DNA of 64,000 nucleotides from Adenophora triphylla var. japonica (GCA_022495995.1 JAFEMH010000739.1:558001-622000), one strand, 5' to 3'. Shown: positions 1-12,314, counted from the stretch's first letter. The notes: a model not told the origin generated them from the sequence alone. Numbers and translations: made by a program.

Positions 1-883
1 TTGTCCATTTGTTTATATCTTGACGGTTTACATGATTTATGATTTAGGGGGTCATTTTAAGGGTATATTAGACATATTTTTATCGGATCGTTTTTCTCAC
101 CATCTATCCAACTCGGACACAATTATAATTTTTGTTGTGCATTGTACGGGAGTACCGCTAGTACTAGTAATAGTAATAAGAGAGAGTTACGTTACACCAA
201 CACATTTTGGGATAGGTGAGTTATGTTATCTAGTTTTGCAATTTTATTTTTCGCTTGCACTTTACTTGATGCGGGATTATTATTTTTTGTGAAAAAACTC
301 CGAAATAACATGTATTTTGGACCGAAACGAGTACCGTTGATTCTAACTTTGTATCCAATGATTTCAGTTAATTTTGATATGTTTAGCACCGCTATCTTTG
401 ATCTCTCTATTGGGTTGTAAAACTCAAACCGGATATTAAATCGGGATAGAGTCGGTTAAGTTTGATTTGTTTGTTGTTGCCTAAAATATTGAGGTGAAAT
501 GAAAGGGAGAGATTTTGAGGTTCAATAATAACTTCAATTTTTTTTCTTGTTGGTATGTTTTTAATCATATTGTATAGATTTAATAAGTATATTTTTGTCC
601 CATATAAATGTTATATTTGATCAACTAACTAAGTTGAATTTTGATCAATATTTGATGATAAATTATTATTTTTTTCATGAAAATTTAAAAACAGATATGA
701 ATAGATTGCATTGGTGTATCAAATTAATATCCATTTTAGAATAATCTGAAAATAATCAAATTTTCATAATTTTTTTAAAGTACAATAAATGCGATATTTA
801 TTCTGGAATGGATGAAATACGTAATTCTATAAATTATTTCCTCAATTCTAAAAAAATTGATCAAATTAACTCTTGACCACTAA
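1..883. other. AT-rich intergenic DNA, no gene seen
   Basis: This stretch is AT-rich with frequent stops in all frames. The short open frames at 20-420 have no recognisable domain or coding pattern. I see no repeat ends here, apart from the TAA at 881-883 that forms the left target-site copy of the next element. Confidence 0.6.
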
Positions 884-1522
884 GGGCGTTTGGTTGGCGG
901 TAATTGACCATTCCGGAGCGGAATGGAATGGTTAATTCCTTTGACTTCATTCCGTAGCCCCGTTTGATCCGTTGGAATGAATTTTTTTCCATTTCCTACG
1001 GAATGAATTTTCATTCCTTGGAATGAATTTTCATTCCTTCCAATTTTGGATGGAATGATGAATTCCTTTGACAATGGAAAAAAAAAATTTTTTGACCAAA
1101 ATACCCCCAAACCCAAACCCCCCCTACCCACCCCCACCCAGCCCCTACCCTACCCCCCCCCACCCCCACGAATTTTTTTTCTCCTGCCTACCCCCCCCCC
1201 CCATTCAGCCCTGCCCTACCCCTCACCCCCACCCCCACCCCACCCCCCCACCCCCACAAATTTTTTTTCCCTACCTACCCCCTACGCCCATCCAGCCCTG
1301 CCCTGCCCTACCCCCCACCCCCACACAAAAAAAAAAAAAAATTCCCCTACCTACCCCCTCCCCCCATCCAGCCCTGCCCTACCCCCCACCCCCCACCCAC
1401 ACGAATTTTTTTTTCCCTACCTACCCCCTCCCCCATCCAAACTCTCCTCTACCCCCTACCCCCCCCCCCACCCCAAGAAAAAAATATTTTTTACTCATTT
1501 TGCATATCCCCTACCTACCCCC

Positions 1523-1560
<38 letters not shown>

Positions 1561-1771
1561 TGAACATTTTATATGTTTTCATTCCATTTCTATAATTTAT
1601 ATTTTCAAACCAAACATGATTTCCAAGGAATTGAATAACAATTTCATTCCATTCCGTGCCAACCAAACGGAGGAATTTGACCAATTTTTTTCCATTCCAA
1701 TTTCTTAAGGAATTCAATTCTATTGACCATTCAATTCCTTCACTTTTTTTTCCACTGAACCAAACGGCCCC
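884..1771. mobile_element. Tourist/Harbinger-type MITE
   Basis: The element starts GGGCGTTTGGTTGGCGG at 884 and ends with the inverse CCACTGAACCAAACGGCCCC at 1771. Both sides are flanked by TAA (881-883, 1772-1774), the 3-bp target duplication usual for PIF/Harbinger. Subterminal sequence on both sides is rich in inverted GGAATG/CATTCC words. A second inner copy of the end, CCAACCAAACGG near 1660-1673, suggests internal rearrangement. The middle is taken up by a C-rich minisatellite and a run of about 31 A (1524-1554). No transposase is encoded, so it would depend on an autonomous Harbinger elsewhere. Confidence 0.75.
1103..1483. repeat. C-rich minisatellite inside the MITE
   Basis: Four to five imperfect units of about 75-85 bp lie in tandem. 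Each consists of a CCCTACC/CCCCAC-type pyrimidine block with the shared core CATCCAGCCCTGCCCTACCC, separated by a short T or A run (AATTTTTTTT). The + strand is almost free of G through the block. Proline-rich open frames across it are a by-product of the composition. Confidence 0.75.
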
Positions 1772-2079
1772 TAATAAATTGACATTAAATTATTACTATC
1801 ATTTATAAAGATAGACAATTTTATTTGACCAAATAATTTTTTTTTTTAATTTTATTGGTTTGACTTTTGTACGAAAATTAATACGAAAATTAAGAAAAAA
1901 TAAATATTGCGAGCATTAAAGTTAAAAATATGAGAAAAAATGTTAGTAAAGAATAGTAACTGGATTGTTATTGTCGGTATATTAAGTGAGTTTTATTGCC
2001 CATTTTAGAAATAAAATAAATTAAAAATCTAATTACGAGATTAATTAAAAAGAAAAGTAAAAGTAAGAATCATAAATCG

Positions 2080-2095
2080 GTCGGGACGGAGGGAG
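2080..2095. mobile_element. Isolated Stowaway-type MITE terminus
   Basis: GGGACGGAGGGAG followed by TA matches the right terminus of the MITEs that recur in this window. I could not find its inverted partner to the left, so it is probably a truncated copy. The AT-rich DNA from 1775 to 2080 shows nothing else. Confidence 0.5.
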
Positions 2096-2229
2096 TACAT
2101 TATTTTTGGTTGTATTAAACTACTCTTTAGAAAAGTCATTAAAATTTATTTTCAAAATAACAAGAAAGATTACGGAAATTGGTTCAAAATGGGGCAGTAC
2201 AAATTGACCCTAAACCCTACCTCGTACGA

Positions 2230-2890
2230 ATAACCAGTTCTTGAGGACACAAGGCGCGATTTGGGCATTAAATATGCTACCATCGATCATGGATCCTCGA
2301 ATTCATCGCTAGTCAGTCCCCACTCTCTCTCAATCTCTGTTTTCTTGCAAGATTTTTTCTTTTCTGTTTGAATTTTATGTCTGAAATTGAATTTAAGGCT
2401 CCATTTCTTCATCGCTAGTTTAGTCTTCATTGAAATTGAATTATGGGTATGTTAGTGGTTGATCACATTCATTTTTGTCATTGTTGTTGAATTATGATTT
2501 CCGGGGAAGAAGATTTTTATTTGATTTTCATAACAAGATTTTTTTTTTCCATTTTCATTATCAGAATTCAGAAACATGGGGTTTCTGAATGATCTACAAT
2601 TTTGTGCCCTTTTAAAGCAAAAAGCTACTCCCTCCGACCCGAAATCAATGTCCATTTTTTTTTTTCCAATTTGCTCTATCTGGACCAGATTTGAATTTTA
2701 TTTGGATATTCATTCCGGCACGAAGGTAGTATTATTTTTCTTGTCAATAGCTGTGATCTTATGGCGAATCACCTTTTTCACCGATGATCTTTGCTGCTAC
2801 TTGTGTTTGTAATATGCTAAACCCATGTTTGCTCTAATCAAGCTTGATTTTCTTCGTAGGAGAAATCAAAGGCTTATGACTCGCTGGGTA
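2230..2890 (+). other. Probable 5' UTR and leader intron of F-box gene A
   Basis: Sequence around 2280-2340 is less AT-rich and ends in a CT-rich leader (CCCCACTCTCTCTCAATC), as plant 5' UTRs often do. A plausible acceptor, TTTTCTTCGTAG/GAG near 2860, precedes the coding exon at 2982. Gene B has a comparable layout (CT-rich leader near 55580, acceptor TTTCTTTCAAG just before its ATG). A start-only Stowaway terminus (CTCCCTCCGACCC) lies at 2629 in the presumed leader intron. A transcript is needed to prove the leader. Confidence 0.35.
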
Positions 2891-2981
2891 TCAAACAACT
2901 TTGCTTCTCTCAGGCATATCTATAAGTCTTATCCAAGTTAGCTTCAGCAACTTCTTTACATATAATAATAAAAAAAGAATC

Positions 2982-5900
2982 ATGGGTACTGCTACAAAAT
3001 GCATGAAATTTTTGGAAAACTCAGAAACCCTAGAACTTGAGGATCGGATTAGCAACTTACCAGAAAACCTTATTGTCCATATCCTTTCATTATTACCAAC
3101 CAAGCATGCAGTGGGAACTAGTGCTTTATCGACGTTCTGGAAGAAACAATGGATATCAATCCCTAATTTAGACTTTGATGATACGGTGCTCATGAATACT
3201 CCAAAGTCGAATATTGATATCTGTGATCAACCGAGCTTCGTGATATTCGTCCGCCGAGTACTGGATCTTCACGAAGCGCCTCAAATATGTCAATTCCGTC
3301 TCAAGTCTCATCAATCGGATTTTGCTTCACTTTTGAATACATGGATTTCTACTGCCCTTGCACGTAACGTTCAAAAGCTTGAGCTTGATTTGCTCTGTAC
3401 TGGGGTAGATTCCTTACCTTGTGAAATTTTTACTTCTAGCACTCTCGTGGAGCTTAGATTGGGTTCATGGTTTCTTCTGAATATTCCTAGTTTGGTCTGT
3501 CTACCAAATCTTAGAATCATCTATCTACGCTATATCAAGTTTACGGATAATGAGTCGTCTAAAAGGCTCTTTTCTAGCTGCCCCGTACTTGAAGATTTAA
3601 CAATAATATATTGCAGATGGAGTGATGAGATTATATTAAATATTTCATCACCTACAGTGAAGCGGTTGGTTGTAGATAGTAGTCGCAGCCAGTTCCCAAT
3701 TAAGCTTAATACCCTGCGCCTTGAGCACCTTAATTACGTCGGTCCATTAGCAGAGGGATTTCTTTCGGAGAGCCCGGAGTTTCTTGCCAGTGTTTATTTC
3801 CATATGCCATCCTACCTTGCTATTAAAGAAGCAATAGAAGTACTCGCACAAGGAATCTCAAATGTCCAGTTTCTATATCTTTCGGGCGAGATCTTGGAGG
3901 TAACCTACATTCTCGTAGCTGAAAACTATACTATTTCTGGTCGTGCAAACATTTTCTTCTCCTTTACCTCTCATTGAATGATAAGTTTTTGTAAATGAAT
4001 CAATTCTCTTCTCCATTGAGTTATCAAAAATGTTGTTATAATGTCTTTTAGTAAAAAAAAAAAAGTGGACTTGCATTATTTCTTGTGGTAACTTGAATCT
4101 GCCTCAAATACTCGTACACATTCATGATTTAGGCTTACCATATTGTTCAAATCTGTATATCTGCAGATTTGGAAATTTGGTTACTAATAATAGGGTTCCT
4201 TAATTGTATTGGATTTGCTTATACCTACAACACTTCCCCTCCCCCAACCCGCCACACGCGCACACACACACACACGAGATAAAAAAATCTTAGAGGTAAC
4301 TGTCTGATTCATCATACCCTTCTTTTCTGTACTTTTTGAATCTTTTAACTGATTGGATTCATTTCTTGTATGTAGACCCTTAAAGAGTCCAGATTTGAAT
4401 TCCAACCATTTTGTAACTTGAGAACCTTGGTGATTGGCTATAACCGAAATGGAGCCTGGAAAATGCTCCCACAATTACTTGAGAAGTGCCCGAACCTGAA
4501 ACGTCTTGAACTAAATGATGTAAGTTTTTTTTTTCCAATCATGGCGGATTGATAGTTGTGATTTATCTTGATTGTTTTTAAGTTTAGAATTAATCATAAG
4601 CGCGCGGATGGGCCGCTAAAGTGCTTAAAAAGGATCCCATTATATATAAATTTAACACATGTCCTATTTAACCCGATCCTTAACCAAAGTTGAGGTACAA
4701 TTGCCTTTTGCTAAATTTATAGTATGGAAAATTTAGAATTTTGTTTTTTACCACAGATAGTTACACTATCAACCCTCACCTCCATCTTTCTGTCTCCGCT
4801 TGAAGTCCGAAGACGCCTCCGTCTTTGCTCTACATTGTTCTTCAAAGCAAATCCAACAATAAATCAACTGAAGTAAATCAACAGAAAGTCAAATGATATT
4901 TCCATCTCTAATATTTACTCTCTCCTGTAAAAATTTTACCCATTTTCAATCTATTTTCAGCCTTAACCATTGATATCTAAACATTTACGCTGACACAGAC
5001 CACCAACCCTAGCCACCATTAACACTGACAAAGATCACCATCCCCAGTCGTCACCATCTAGACAAAGACCACTATGCCCGGAGTAACAATAAATCTAATG
5101 TCAGACAAAACTGCTTCTATCAACCTGCAATCCTATTTCTTTTCTCCTTTGTTTCTCTCTCCATTAAACCATTTCATTTTATGCATTCAAATGTTAATAT
5201 GAAACAAAAACAACAACAACAACAAAGCCTTAATCACAAAGTAATTTGGGGTCGGTTAACATGAATCCTCATATGTTATCGTGAAAGAAAAAAATAAGTA
5301 AAAGAAAAAATAGGTGGGAAATTGAAAAGAAGAGAAGAAAAAAAAATAGTGATAATGAAAGAATAAATATATAATTGATAGGGAGAATGAAAATAGTAGT
5401 AATAAAAAAAAACCATTAACCCCCCCATCACCCACATAAATTTTTGACCTCCACTCCGACCTTTTCAACGCCATATTTTCATCCAATTCAAGTAAACTCA
5501 TCTCGTTTTTAATCACCCTTATCCAAGTTCGCTTGGGGTTAGGTTGTTTAGCTGGAGAGAGAATGAAAAGAAGTTGTTTTCATGAAGTTGTTTGCTTGGG
5601 TGAGAAAGAGTTGAAAGATTATACATTTGTACTCCGAGTTTTTTGCAAAACAGACCTGCGTACTATCAATTTATTGCAATCTCTATCTTGTACAGTCAAA
5701 ACTCCCAATTTCGCATGCGTACTTTTGTTTAATATTAGTTTGACCAAATTTTTTAACTGGTGTTAAAAACATAACAGACTTGTCCACTAGGCGTCCAGTT
5801 GGCACTTGACATAGTTAAACTGGTCATCCGTCCCCAATGCACACCCTCTTTTGTCAGCTGTAACCTTAGAGCGTTCCATTTCTGATTTCTTGTTGCATAT

Positions 5901-6194
5901 CACTTGTAGGGACTTTACGGCCGAGAAAGCCATAAAGAGTACTTCAGGTGGGTTCCACCTGAGTTTGTGCCTGCTTGTATGTTGCTTCACCTTGAGGGAA
6001 TAACAGTACATGCATTTAAGGGAAACGCCGAAGAATTGAAAATGATAAAGTACTTGTTGATAAACGCCAAAGTTTTGAAGAAGATTAGTATTAAATCTGC
6101 CATGGATGCTCAAGAAAAGAGGTTTGTCCGCGAGAAACTGCTGACAATTATATGGGAAAGGGGCTTATTAGATTGCGAAGTTGTCGTTTCTTGA
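2982..6194 (+). CDS. F-box/FBD/LRR-repeat protein (gene A), three coding exons
   Basis: Read as join(2982..3899, 4376..4519, 5910..6194), which gives 448 aa with no internal stop. All junctions are GT-AG and phase 0 (donors at 3900 and 4520; acceptors TGTAG before 4376 and CTTGTAG before 5910). Residues 20-65 form an F-box (DRISNLPENLIVHILSLLPT, then a W-containing tail ending in DFDD). It is followed by plant-type LRR segments (SSCPVLEDL). The last exon holds an FBD-like end (WVPPEFVPACMLLHLE, then KYLLINA). Family knowledge: such proteins bind SKP1 through the F-box and recruit targets to an SCF ubiquitin ligase. The target is unknown. I chose the ATG at 2982 rather than the in-frame one at 2901 because gene B starts at the matching place relative to the F-box. 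The usual RWKNLW is FWKKQW here. Length is typical of the family. Confidence 0.85.
4254..4275. repeat. (CA)n microsatellite in intron 1 of gene A
   Basis: A short ACACGCGCACACACACACA run lies in the 476-bp first intron (3900-4375). The rest of that intron shows nothing notable. Confidence 0.7.
5198..5262 (-). mobile_element. Possible RTE-type LINE 3' tail in intron 2 of gene A
   Basis: (ACA)n followed by AAGCCTTAATCACAAAGTAA and TTTGGGGTCGG resembles the 3' end of plant RTE-type LINEs read on the minus strand, where it would end in a (TTG)n tail. Only the terminal piece is visible. It would help explain why intron 2 (4520-5909) is long. This is recognition of a familiar end, not a search result. 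Confidence 0.35.
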
Positions 6195-6457
6195 TTTCAT
6201 GTCAGATTGAGCTTATTAATCTGCTTTCGGACATATTTACATATTTATGTGGCTCAAGACTATAAATTTTGTGGTTGCTGGAGGAAAACCTTGCTCCATT
6301 TTTCTATAATGAGGGTTTGTATTTAACATCTTTTGTATGCTATCAGTATACATAGAAGGTTTAAGCTTGTGGTTTATCTTTATGATTGATTTGTAAAAAT
6401 ATATAGTATATTACTGCCCCGTCCCAAAATGAATTTTGCAACAAGGTTCATGGGTTT
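6195..6457 (+). other. 3' flank of gene A up to the Tat insertion
   Basis: AT-rich 3' UTR-like sequence follows the TGA at 6192-6194. At 6415 it runs into GCCCCGTCCCAAAATG, which may be a decayed MITE end. It stops at the LTR junction; GGTTT at 6453-6457 is the left target-site copy of the Tat element. Confidence 0.45.
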
Positions 6458-7224
6458 TGAACGGAATATTTTGTGATGGGCCGAGCCCAAACCATTCCCT
6501 TGCAAAGTGGGCTCTACAAGCCCACCAAGAGACCAAGCCCGGAGGACAGACATCAGAGTTGGATCGTAGCCCGTCGAACAATGGATGGCCGTCGTCGCCA
6601 TTGAGCGACCAAGCCCATCAAAAGACGAGGTATCTCGTCCGGACACTCGCTCGTCGATCCATCCGTCAAGCGACGACCCTCCTAGACATACAACTCTAGG
6701 TCGTCGTTCTACATAGCTTGCCAAGCAAGCCATCTTTGGATAAAGTCAAACCTGTCACTGGACCACTCTGCACATGTCCCCACGGAACTAGCAGTGGCGC
6801 CGCATTGTGCAGGTGATACTTTCCATTATAAGGCAAACCATTATCCGTGACAGGTACAGCAGTGTCCTTGCTCGTACGAAGCAATCACAAGACGCCACGT
6901 GGACACATGAGGACAAAACCAATCCAACGGTTGGCAATGATCAATTTCAACGGTCCAGATGGGAATCCTAGTTTCCCTCGTCCACTATAAATACATGAAC
7001 AATGTCCTGGGCTAAGGTAAGACATTTTTCGCTATTTACATATACACACACCCACTATTTCCTTATCACCTTCTCCAGCCCACATTGATTCTCACGCCGG
7101 AGGGCCTTGCCTGACAAGCCCCGGCGCAGTTCACGGTTATTTTCTGGTGGTGTGCAGGTCTCAAGTCAGCCCATTATTCTGCTGGACTTCGATAGCTGAG
7201 CCCGAACGATTTCCTGCGTCATCA
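6458..7224 (+). repeat. 5' LTR of Tat-1
   Basis: Starts TGAACGGAATATT, ends GCGTCATCA, and matches 17758-18524 at the same length. A TATA box (TATAAATA, 6986-6993) lies in a CACGTGG-containing region and should drive the genomic RNA. Confidence 0.92.
6986..6993 (+). promoter_or_regulatory. TATA box of the Tat-1 LTR promoter
   Basis: TATAAATA sits 231 bp before the LTR end. The 3' LTR keeps it at the matching position, and Tat-3 has the same octamer in its LTR on the opposite strand (63011-63018). Confidence 0.65.
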
Positions 7225-7227
7225 GAG

Positions 7228-7244
7228 TGGTTCCATTGCCGGGA
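7228..7244 (+). other. Primer binding site of Tat-1
   Basis: TGGTTCCATTGCCGGGA begins three bases after the LTR. Tat-2 carries the same motif (complement of 40002-40021). TGG at the start is the complement of a tRNA CCA end. The body resembles an Asp-tRNA type primer site, but I did not verify the tRNA. Confidence 0.75.
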
Positions 7245-7297
7245 ATCGTTCGTCAGAGATCTTCAACCAAGGGAAAACAGCCGAAAGATACCTGGAG

Positions 7298-9986
7298 ATG
7301 GTGTCAGACGGACACACAGCAAGCATGTCAGCGGAAAATGATGGTCGGCCACCTTCACCTGAGCAAGGCCACCAAGAAAACCCCATGCCTCCCTCACCTC
7401 TACCTAGGAACCTTAATCTGAGGGTTACCAGGTCACATGGTGTTGTGGATGACACTGGACTTCCAGATGCTAGAAGAAGAGAAAAATGGCATGCTCAAGA
7501 TCAGCGGCAGCGACGACCCCCAACGCCCAGCCGGAATGAGGCCTGAAGGAGCTACTGTACGAAATGTGGGAGGCCCGTCCAACCCCATTCTCGACAGAAC
7601 CGCTTTTCTCGTCGAAAGGGAAAACGCCCTTCACGAACTCCTGCAGGTCCAGAACGAATTGATCTGAATGGCCGAGGACCGACCTGCTCAGGCGTCCCAT
7701 AATACGGTCTCATCTGGAAGACGAAGGAACGAGAGAGGGTCTGATGGTCGTCCTGAAGATGCTGATGCTGGGAACGATCGTCAGGTGCCGCCGCAAGACC
7801 TCAGAGAGCATCTTAACCGTCGTCGCAGTGAGGGACACTCATCTCAACGATGACGGGAGGAGGCGGACAGAGAGCTTCGGAGGTCTCCTCCTGCAGATGA
7901 CAATTTTGAGCAAAACCTGAATCAAGTTAATCGAGTTCGTCAAATGACCCCCTCAATGCATAATGAATGAGCACCGAGCTACATGGAAAGGACCTGTACT
8001 CCCTCTCATCCTCGCGGACGGGAGCCATCCAGGTCTTACAGACCATCCCTTCCCAGAGGTAACAGAAGAGAGAGAACGATATCCCGACGACTTCTTTGTC
8101 CATTTGAAAGCGGCTGATCGAACAACATCTCCCGGGGACCTCGTCGAGATAGGGTCCCTTCCCCCGACCGAACAGGAGATATTGATATGCGGGAGGTGCT
8201 CAGGCTCAAGCACAAGGTGGAGGAGTTGACGGCCAGAAAGAATAACGCTGATAGTGATGACTCGGAGGATGATGTTGGCACATTGAAGCCTTTGGCACCA
8301 TGGATGCTTGAATTGGGACCACCAGAGCCAGGATTCAAACTACCTGACTTGAAGCAATATGACGGCTCAACGAGTGCTTTGGATCATATGCAGCACCTTG
8401 AGGCCCAGATGATACTGGTGTCTAGGTATTCAAGGCAAGACGATGTAATGTGTAAAGCCCTAACTAGCACGTTGACTGAAGCAGCTCTGAGATGGTTTAG
8501 AAGCCTTCCAAAGGGAAGCATTGATTCTTGGAAACACATGCGTAAGAAATTTTTGGGCAGGTTTGCGACTGCTGGAGACCGTCGCAAGACAGTGAACGAC
8601 CTGAGTAATATCACCCAAGGAGCGAATGAAAGCTCGATGAATTATTTCAAAAGATTCAAGAAATTGGTCGACCAGATCGACGAGGATTTGACGGATCGTG
8701 AGATTATCAACTGTTTCAGGCATGGGATCGTATCTTCAACCTTGGACTACGAGCTTCAAGTCCACCCGGCCAAGTCTAGAAAGGACCTCTACGCCAAGGC
8801 CTATGCAGTGGCCGAAGCTGAAGAGAGGAAGTTGCAACGCGATGGAAAAGTTGTCGTCAACGATGAGGTGGCAAAATCTAAAAAAGACGAGGCCGGAGAC
8901 AAAGGAAAAAACAAGTCGAAAAAAGCTGAGAAAGTACCTGAGTCGTACACTCCATTGACAGTATCCCGTGCAGAAATTCTGAGCAACGTTGATTTTGGAC
9001 CAGCACCAAAGATGAACCCCAATGCAAAGGGGAAGAAAAACATGAACAAGTACTGTGAATATCACCGGGATCGGGGGCATGACACGGAGGAATGTTTTAG
9101 CTTGAAAAAGATAATTCAACGGTGGATAGACGACAGTCGCCTCGACCAATATGTAAAGAGGGATCGTCCAACAACCAACAATCGAACCGCTAACAATGAC
9201 CCTCCTGAGAGGCAGCCGAGATTGGTCTTAGTTATTTCCGAGGAAGCAAGCAAGAACCAGATTAAAAGTGCTATCTACCATTTGAAGAAAGCCCCCCATG
9301 TCCCTCCAAAAGCTGATGTTCCAAATGATGTGATCAGTTTTTATCCATATGAGTTATCAACCAATCCACTAGCCCGTCAACAAACTTTGATCGTCCCCGG
9401 TTTCATCGACAATTGTGAATCGAGAAGGATACTCATTGATACTGGGGCAGCAAAAGACATTTTGTTCTACAGCGTCTACCAAAAAATGGGTCTACCCGAT
9501 AGTCGCCTAAGTCCCTACTTAGGTCGTCTTGAGGGATTCACCAACCACCGAGTGGACGCTAAAGGAAAAATTGACTTGCCTGTCGATATTGGGGACCATC
9601 CGTTGAGAACAATCCAAACTGTGACTTTCATTGTAATTGATGTTGTAAGTGATTACCATGCCATACTTGGCCAGCCGGGACAGGCTGCTCTAAGGATCGT
9701 CGCTTCAGTCCCACACCAGAGAATTAAATTCCCAACACGTTCGGGAGTAGGATGTGTATTGGGGACGACCTCAGAATTCCTTGAGCATGTGTTGAAGAGC
9801 AAAAGGACCATTGAGATCGACGACCCTGAGCATATTATGAAGTTTTCAAAATCAATTAAGCAAACCACAACCTCCTGCTCCAACGTCTCAACGATTAAAT
9901 GTGTTGACGAGCCAATGGCCAGGTTGGACGAGCCTGAGAATTTTATTGATGAGATATTCCTGGATGACCAAACAAAAGCTACATAG
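7298..9986 (+). pseudogene. Tat-1 gag and aspartic protease, disabled
   Basis: The start MVSDGHTAS at 7298 matches the start of Tat-2 gag at 39954, so it is the likely gag start. One frameshift between 7437 and 7546 and in-frame stops (TGA 7665-7667, TGA 7851-7853) break the N-terminal part. From 8187 the frame is open for 599 codons. It holds a retrotransposon gag domain (ALRWFRSLPKGSI, FKRFKKLVDQ), a Cys/His cluster (KYCEYHRDRGHDTEEC) and a retroviral-type protease with active site LIDTGAAKDI at 9432-9461. The TAG at 9984-9986 ends this stretch; the aligned Tat-2 sequence reads on in frame, so this stop is a lesion and not a natural gag/pol boundary. Confidence 0.85.
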
Positions 9987-12314
9987 CTTTTGGTCAACCA
10001 GGACTCGGGGGCAGAGCTGGACAAGTTAATTGAGGATGAAGTGCCTGACCTCACCCCAGAAGCCAAAAAGAAAATCAAGGAGGTTGTAATTGAATCTATG
10101 GATTTTCGTGACGAGACAGCTGAGCTCAAACCTGCTGACGAGCTGATTGAATTAAACATCCACCCAAATTACCCCGAGCAAAAGATTAAACTGGGGTCTT
10201 AGCTAACAACTGAGGAGAGGGATGAGATAATCACCCTACTCAAACAGAACCTCGATATCTTTGCTTAGAGGGTTGAAGATATGAAAGGCATAAGGGAGTA
10301 TGTTGCTGTCCACAGGCTTGGGGTGAATCCAACGATGAAGTTTAAGGAGCAGAGGTTGAGAATTTTTTCAACTGAAAAGGAGGTTGCGATTAAGCAAGAG
10401 ATTGAAAAGTTGCTAAGTGCAGGAATAATTGTGGATGCCGGATTTACGACTTGGTTGGCAAACGTCGTGCTCGTCAAAAAGCCCAACGGAAAATAGAGAT
10501 TTTGTGTGGATTTCACGGACCTTAACCTGGCGTCCCCGAAAGATAGATATGCCCTACCTCGAATTGGCAAGCTCGTCGATTCTGTAGCTGGACATACGAC
10601 CCTCAGTTTCTTGGACGCATAATCCGGCTATCATCAAATCAAGATGGCCGAGGAGGATATTCCAAAGACAACCTTCCAAGCTGCGGGTGGAACTTATTGT
10701 TATACGAAGATGCCCTTTGGGTTGAAGAACGCCGGGGCAACTTATCAGAGGATGATTAACAAAGTGTTCAAGGGTCAGTTGGGTGATAATCTGGAAGCTT
10801 ACATAGACCATATGGTCGTCAAGTCACGAAAAAGGAAGCATGTCGACGACCTTCAGCAAATCTTCTCCAACCTACGAGCAAATAACATGGTCCTCAATCC
10901 AGCCAAATGCGTTTTCGGTGTTACAGCTGGCAAGTTTTTAGGGTTTATGCTTTCTCAAAGAGGGATAGAGGCTAACCCTGAAAAAATTAAGGCGTTGATT
11001 GATATGGCCGAGCCAACATGCATCAAGGAGGTCCAACGGCTGAACGGACGAGTAGCGGCTCTGGGTCGCTTTATTTCGAAGTCAGCAGAAAGATCATTGC
11101 CTTTCTTCAAGGCTCTTCGTGGTGCGAAGGATTTTAAATGGACGGAGGAATGTTCACAGTCCTTCAGCCAGCTCAAGGAATACCTTGGCTCTCCACCTCT
11201 CCTAAGCAGCCCCTTAGCTGGGGAAGACTTGTACGTTTATCTCTTGGCAGCTGATAAGGCCGTCGCCGCTGTGATGGTTAGAGAGGAGGATGGAATACAG
11301 AAGCCGGTGTACTATGTGAGCAAAGCCCTGTCTAATGTTGAGACCCGCTATTTTAATGCTGAGAAAATTGCCTACGCTCTCATCATTGCAGCAGGAAAGC
11401 TACGAGCATATTTCTCAGCCCACTCCATTGTTGTTTATACCAATGCCCCACTAAGGAAAATCCTACACCGACCTGAAAGCTATGGTCGTCTGCTGAACTA
11501 GAGCATTGAATTGACGGAGTTTGACATCCAATATCGGGCACGAAAGACTTTGCAAGCCCAAGCCCTGGCAGATTTCTTGATCGAGACGTCGTTCAGCTCT
11601 GACGACGATCAAAGAGTGCCACCACAGAAAGCTAGCAAGGGCAAGCAGGTCGACGATCAACCTGAGCAACTAACTTTGCCCGTTGGATGTTGGAAATTTT
11701 TTTCAGATGGGTCGGCGACAAGAGAGCTCAGTGGGGTCGGAATTGTGATAGTCGAGCCAGAAAGCGAAACTATTTTTGAAGAAGTTTTAAGGTTTAAGTT
11801 TCAAGCCTCGAACAATCAGGCAGAATACGAAGCACTCATTGCGGCAATAGAATATGCCAAGTGCTTTGGAGCAACAAAAATTGTAGCCTTTTGTGATTCC
11901 CAATTGATTGTAAATCAAATCCGTGGAGACTATGCTGTCGTCGATTCAACCTTGCAGAAGTATCACTCATTGGTCGGCGAGATGGTACAAGGATTAGAAT
12001 TTTGGGCCATTCAAAGAATTGCTAGAGAAGATAATGAGCATGCAGATCTGCTCTCGAAGCTGGCCACCGATCAGCTCCCTGAAGACGAACACGGCCACCA
12101 CTTGGCCTACCTCGAGCAGCCCGCTTATGAGAGAGTAAAGATAATGTGCGTTGGGGACGGCCCCAGATGCTGGATTGATGAAATGAAGGCATTCATTGAA
12201 AACGACGAGTTACCAGTCGACGAGATCCTAGCTCGTCAAATCAAAAGGAAATCTCCTCGGTACTCGGTCGTCAATGGTGAATATATCGGCGATCTATCAC
12301 AAGGCCTTTGCTGA
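9987..12314 (+). pseudogene. Tat-1 reverse transcriptase, RNase H and archaeal-type RNase H, disabled
   Basis: This continues the gag frame. RT motifs are visible (VLVKKPNG, MPFGLKNAGATYQRM, FLGFMLSQRGIE), then RNase H (YVSKALSNVETRY), then the Tat-specific second RNase H (FFSDGSATRELSGVG, NNQAEYEALIAAI, CDSQLIVNQI, NEHADLLSKLA). Stops lie at 10200, 10266, 10494, 10621, 11499 and 12312. At 10266, 10494 and 11499 a Trp codon expected from Tat-2 or the family has become TAG, and at 10621 a Tyr codon has become TAA. The RT catalytic YxDD reads YIDH (10800-10811), so the second Asp is lost; Tat-2 keeps YVDD. A frameshift near 12260-12310 separates integrase. Confidence 0.9.

Noticed and set aside
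1046..1595. Two proline-rich open frames of 170-175 codons
   Set aside because: They translate the C-rich minisatellite of a MITE in two frames. The composition explains them.
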